Source: an uncultured Bacilli bacterium (GTDB lineage Bacteria > Bacillota_I > Bacilli_A > RF39 > UBA660). Taken from it: 64,000 nucleotides of DNA. The notes below the pieces were generated by a model that searched no databases, had not been told where the DNA came from, and saw nothing but the letters and a program-made list of their open reading frames with translations. Positions 63,017 to 64,000 of the stretch are shown one piece after another. The translations under genes were made by a program, and so were the position numbers. Every line of letters starts with the position of its first letter. Position 1 is the stretch's first letter. The DNA lies in NCBI GenBank assembly GCA_934096985.1, contig CAKONC010000004.1:1-64000 (forward strand). The letters are read 5' to 3'.

Positions 63017-63391
63017 CTACTTTGAAACCTTTTTCTTATTAGCAACAACCTTTCCTCTACCTTTTCTAGTACGAGCGTTGCGGCTAGTTCTTTGTCCTCT
63101 TACAGGAAGACCTTTTTTATGTCTTATACCTTGATAAGAATTCATTTCCATCTTATTTTTGATGTTCATTTGAACTTCACGACGAAGATCACCTTCTGTA
63201 GTTGCCTTATCAACTTCTTTACGAAGTGCTGCAATTTCTTCTTCAGTTAAATCTTTAATTTTTTTAACTTCATCAACTTTTGCATTTTTGCAAATAGTTT
63301 TACCTAAATTACGACCAATTCCATAGATTGCAGTAAGTCCAATCCAAGTTTGTTTTTCATTAGGTAATTCGATATTTTTAATTCTTGCCAT
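63017..63391 (-). CDS. rpsM: 30S ribosomal protein S13
   Basis: 124 residues with ARIKNIELPNEKQ, IGRNLGKTIC and RGQRTSRNARTRKG. Standard place after rpmJ. Confidence 0.98.
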   Translation of the reverse strand: MARIKNIELPNEKQTWIGLTAIYGIGRNLGKTICKNAKVDEVKKIKDLTEEEIAALRKEVDKATTEGDLRREVQMNIKNKMEMNSYQGIRHKKGLPVRGQRTSRNARTRKGRGKVVANKKKVSK

Positions 63392-63401
63392 TTTTTACTC
63401 C

Positions 63402-63515
63402 TTATCCTTGAACTTGTTTATGTTTAGGGTTATTACAAATAACCATAACTTTTCCTTTTCTTCTAATAACTTTACATTTTTTACATATCTTTTTTACAGA
63501 TGGTCTAACTTTCAT
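63402..63515 (-). CDS. rpmJ: 50S ribosomal protein L36
   Basis: 37 residues from ATG 63515: MKVRPSVKKICKKCKVIRRKG then VICNNPKHKQ. The zinc ligands C11, C14, C27 and H32 are all present, so this is the zinc-binding form. It has AGGAGG and lies 10 bases after infA. Confidence 0.95.
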   Translation of the reverse strand: MKVRPSVKKICKKCKVIRRKGKVMVICNNPKHKQVQG

Positions 63516-63524
63516 AATATCCTC

Positions 63525-63749
63525 CTATCTTTTATTCCATGTAATTATCCCACGTGTTAAATCATAAGGCGAAAGTTCTACTGTAACGGTATCACCCGGT
63601 AAGATACGTATCATATTGATGCGCATTTTACCAGAAACGTAGGCTTTTACAGTATGTCCGTTAGGAAGTTCAACTAAATAGTCACTACCTTTTAAAACTT
63701 CTATAACTTTGCCTTCCACTTCTATTTTATCCTTTTTTTTATTAGCCAT
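63525..63749 (-). CDS. infA: Translation initiation factor IF-1
   Basis: 74 residues from ATG 63749. KIEVEGKVIEVLKGSDYLVELPNGH and the KMRINMIRILPGDTVTVELSPYDLTRGII fold identify IF-1. Standard place after map. Earlier starts would overlap the map stop. Confidence 0.96.
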   Translation of the reverse strand: MANKKKDKIEVEGKVIEVLKGSDYLVELPNGHTVKAYVSGKMRINMIRILPGDTVTVELSPYDLTRGIITWNKR

Positions 63750-63760
63750 ATATTTTTTTC

Positions 63761-64000
63761 TCACTCTCCAGTTAATATTTCATATCCATCATTTGTAACT
63801 ACTATAGTGTGTTCAAAATGTGCACTTGGCATTCCATCGACAGTCTTAATTGTCCAATCATTGTCATCTAAGTAAACATTTCTTTTTCCTAAATTAAGCA
63901 TCGGTTCAACACAAATTGTCATTCCCTTTTTCAAGGTAACATTTGTATTCGTATAATAGTTTGGAACATCTGGGTCCTCATGCATTTGAGTACCAATACC
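63761..64000 (-). CDS. map: Methionine aminopeptidase type I, C-terminal end (runs off the window)
   Basis: The last ~79 residues, from GIGTQMHEDPDVPNYY to HTIVVTNDGYEILTGE. The segment MTICVEPML holds a metal-binding Glu and the last Glu (FEHT) another. It removes the N-terminal Met from new proteins. The 5' part continues beyond 64000. Its neighbours are the usual ones (before infA). Confidence 0.95.
   Translation of the reverse strand, partial: GIGTQMHEDPDVPNYYTNTNVTLKKGMTICVEPMLNLGKRNVYLDDNDWTIKTVDGMPSAHFEHTIVVTNDGYEILTGE

Overview
The window is AT-rich and most genes lie on the minus strand. It reads with the standard code: a tRNA-Trp with anticodon CCA is present and TGA is used as a stop. 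Shine-Dalgarno sites are strong (AGGAGG, GGTGAT) and TTG and GTG starts are common. The gene set (ClpB under a CIRCE operator, WhiA, YvcK, DUF951, Soj/Spo0J, SleB- and CwlD-type wall hydrolases, many LysM domains) points to a low-GC Gram-positive (Bacillota, Bacilli-like). An uncultured gut lineage near RF39 or Erysipelotrichales is my inference, not something the sequence proves.

1-15 kb: the start of a collagen-like surface protein, a TVP38/DedA-type membrane protein and a rhodanese, then a Gram-positive type IV secretion (T4SS) locus. That locus holds a VirD4 coupling ATPase, a membrane-anchored protein, a bifunctional VirB1-like wall hydrolase, VirB4 (split into two adjacent ORFs), a PrgI/VirB3-like protein, a VirB6-like protein and a VirB2-like protein. 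Next to it, on the plus strand, are two tandem secreted proteins that end in a nearly identical VirB2-like two-helix module. No relaxase is visible in the window.

15-22 kb: small proteins, a pentapeptide-repeat protein, a ribbon-helix-helix protein, a large unknown protein, tRNA-Trp, a SleB-like hydrolase and clpB with a CIRCE element.

22.4-34.8 kb: a 12.35-kb element with a large serine recombinase, inserted inside an N-acetylmuramoyl-L-alanine amidase gene. The two gene halves flank the element and rejoin in frame at a shared GGTGG to give a 341-residue amidase with LysM repeats. The cargo looks like a defence island: a DUF3644-like protein, a D12-class adenine methyltransferase with a restriction endonuclease, and a tightly packed five-gene module (ParB-like, PD-(D/E)XK nuclease, SNF2 helicase, second ParB-like, PIN plus winged helix). 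I do not recognise that five-gene module as a named system; it is the best candidate for something undescribed. A possible oriT-like palindromic region lies in the element.

35-41.8 kb: a decaying LlaJI-type restriction-modification system (nuclease intact, McrB-like GTPase and C5 methyltransferase truncated and frameshifted), TtcA-like protein, two orphan genes, a degenerate region and tRNA-Cys.

41.9-52 kb: an envelope-related block (DUF4352-like membrane protein, LysM protein, PH-like protein, RDD protein, HtrA protease, Abi_2 protein, CwlD-like amidase, a second large unknown protein, a thioredoxin-like protein).

52-64 kb: core genes in ordinary order: rpsI, rplM, truA, whiA, yvcK, a DUF362/ferredoxin protein, ychF, an AbgT-family transporter, a DUF951 protein, parB, parA, then rplQ, rpoA, rpsK, rpsM, rpmJ, infA and the end of map.
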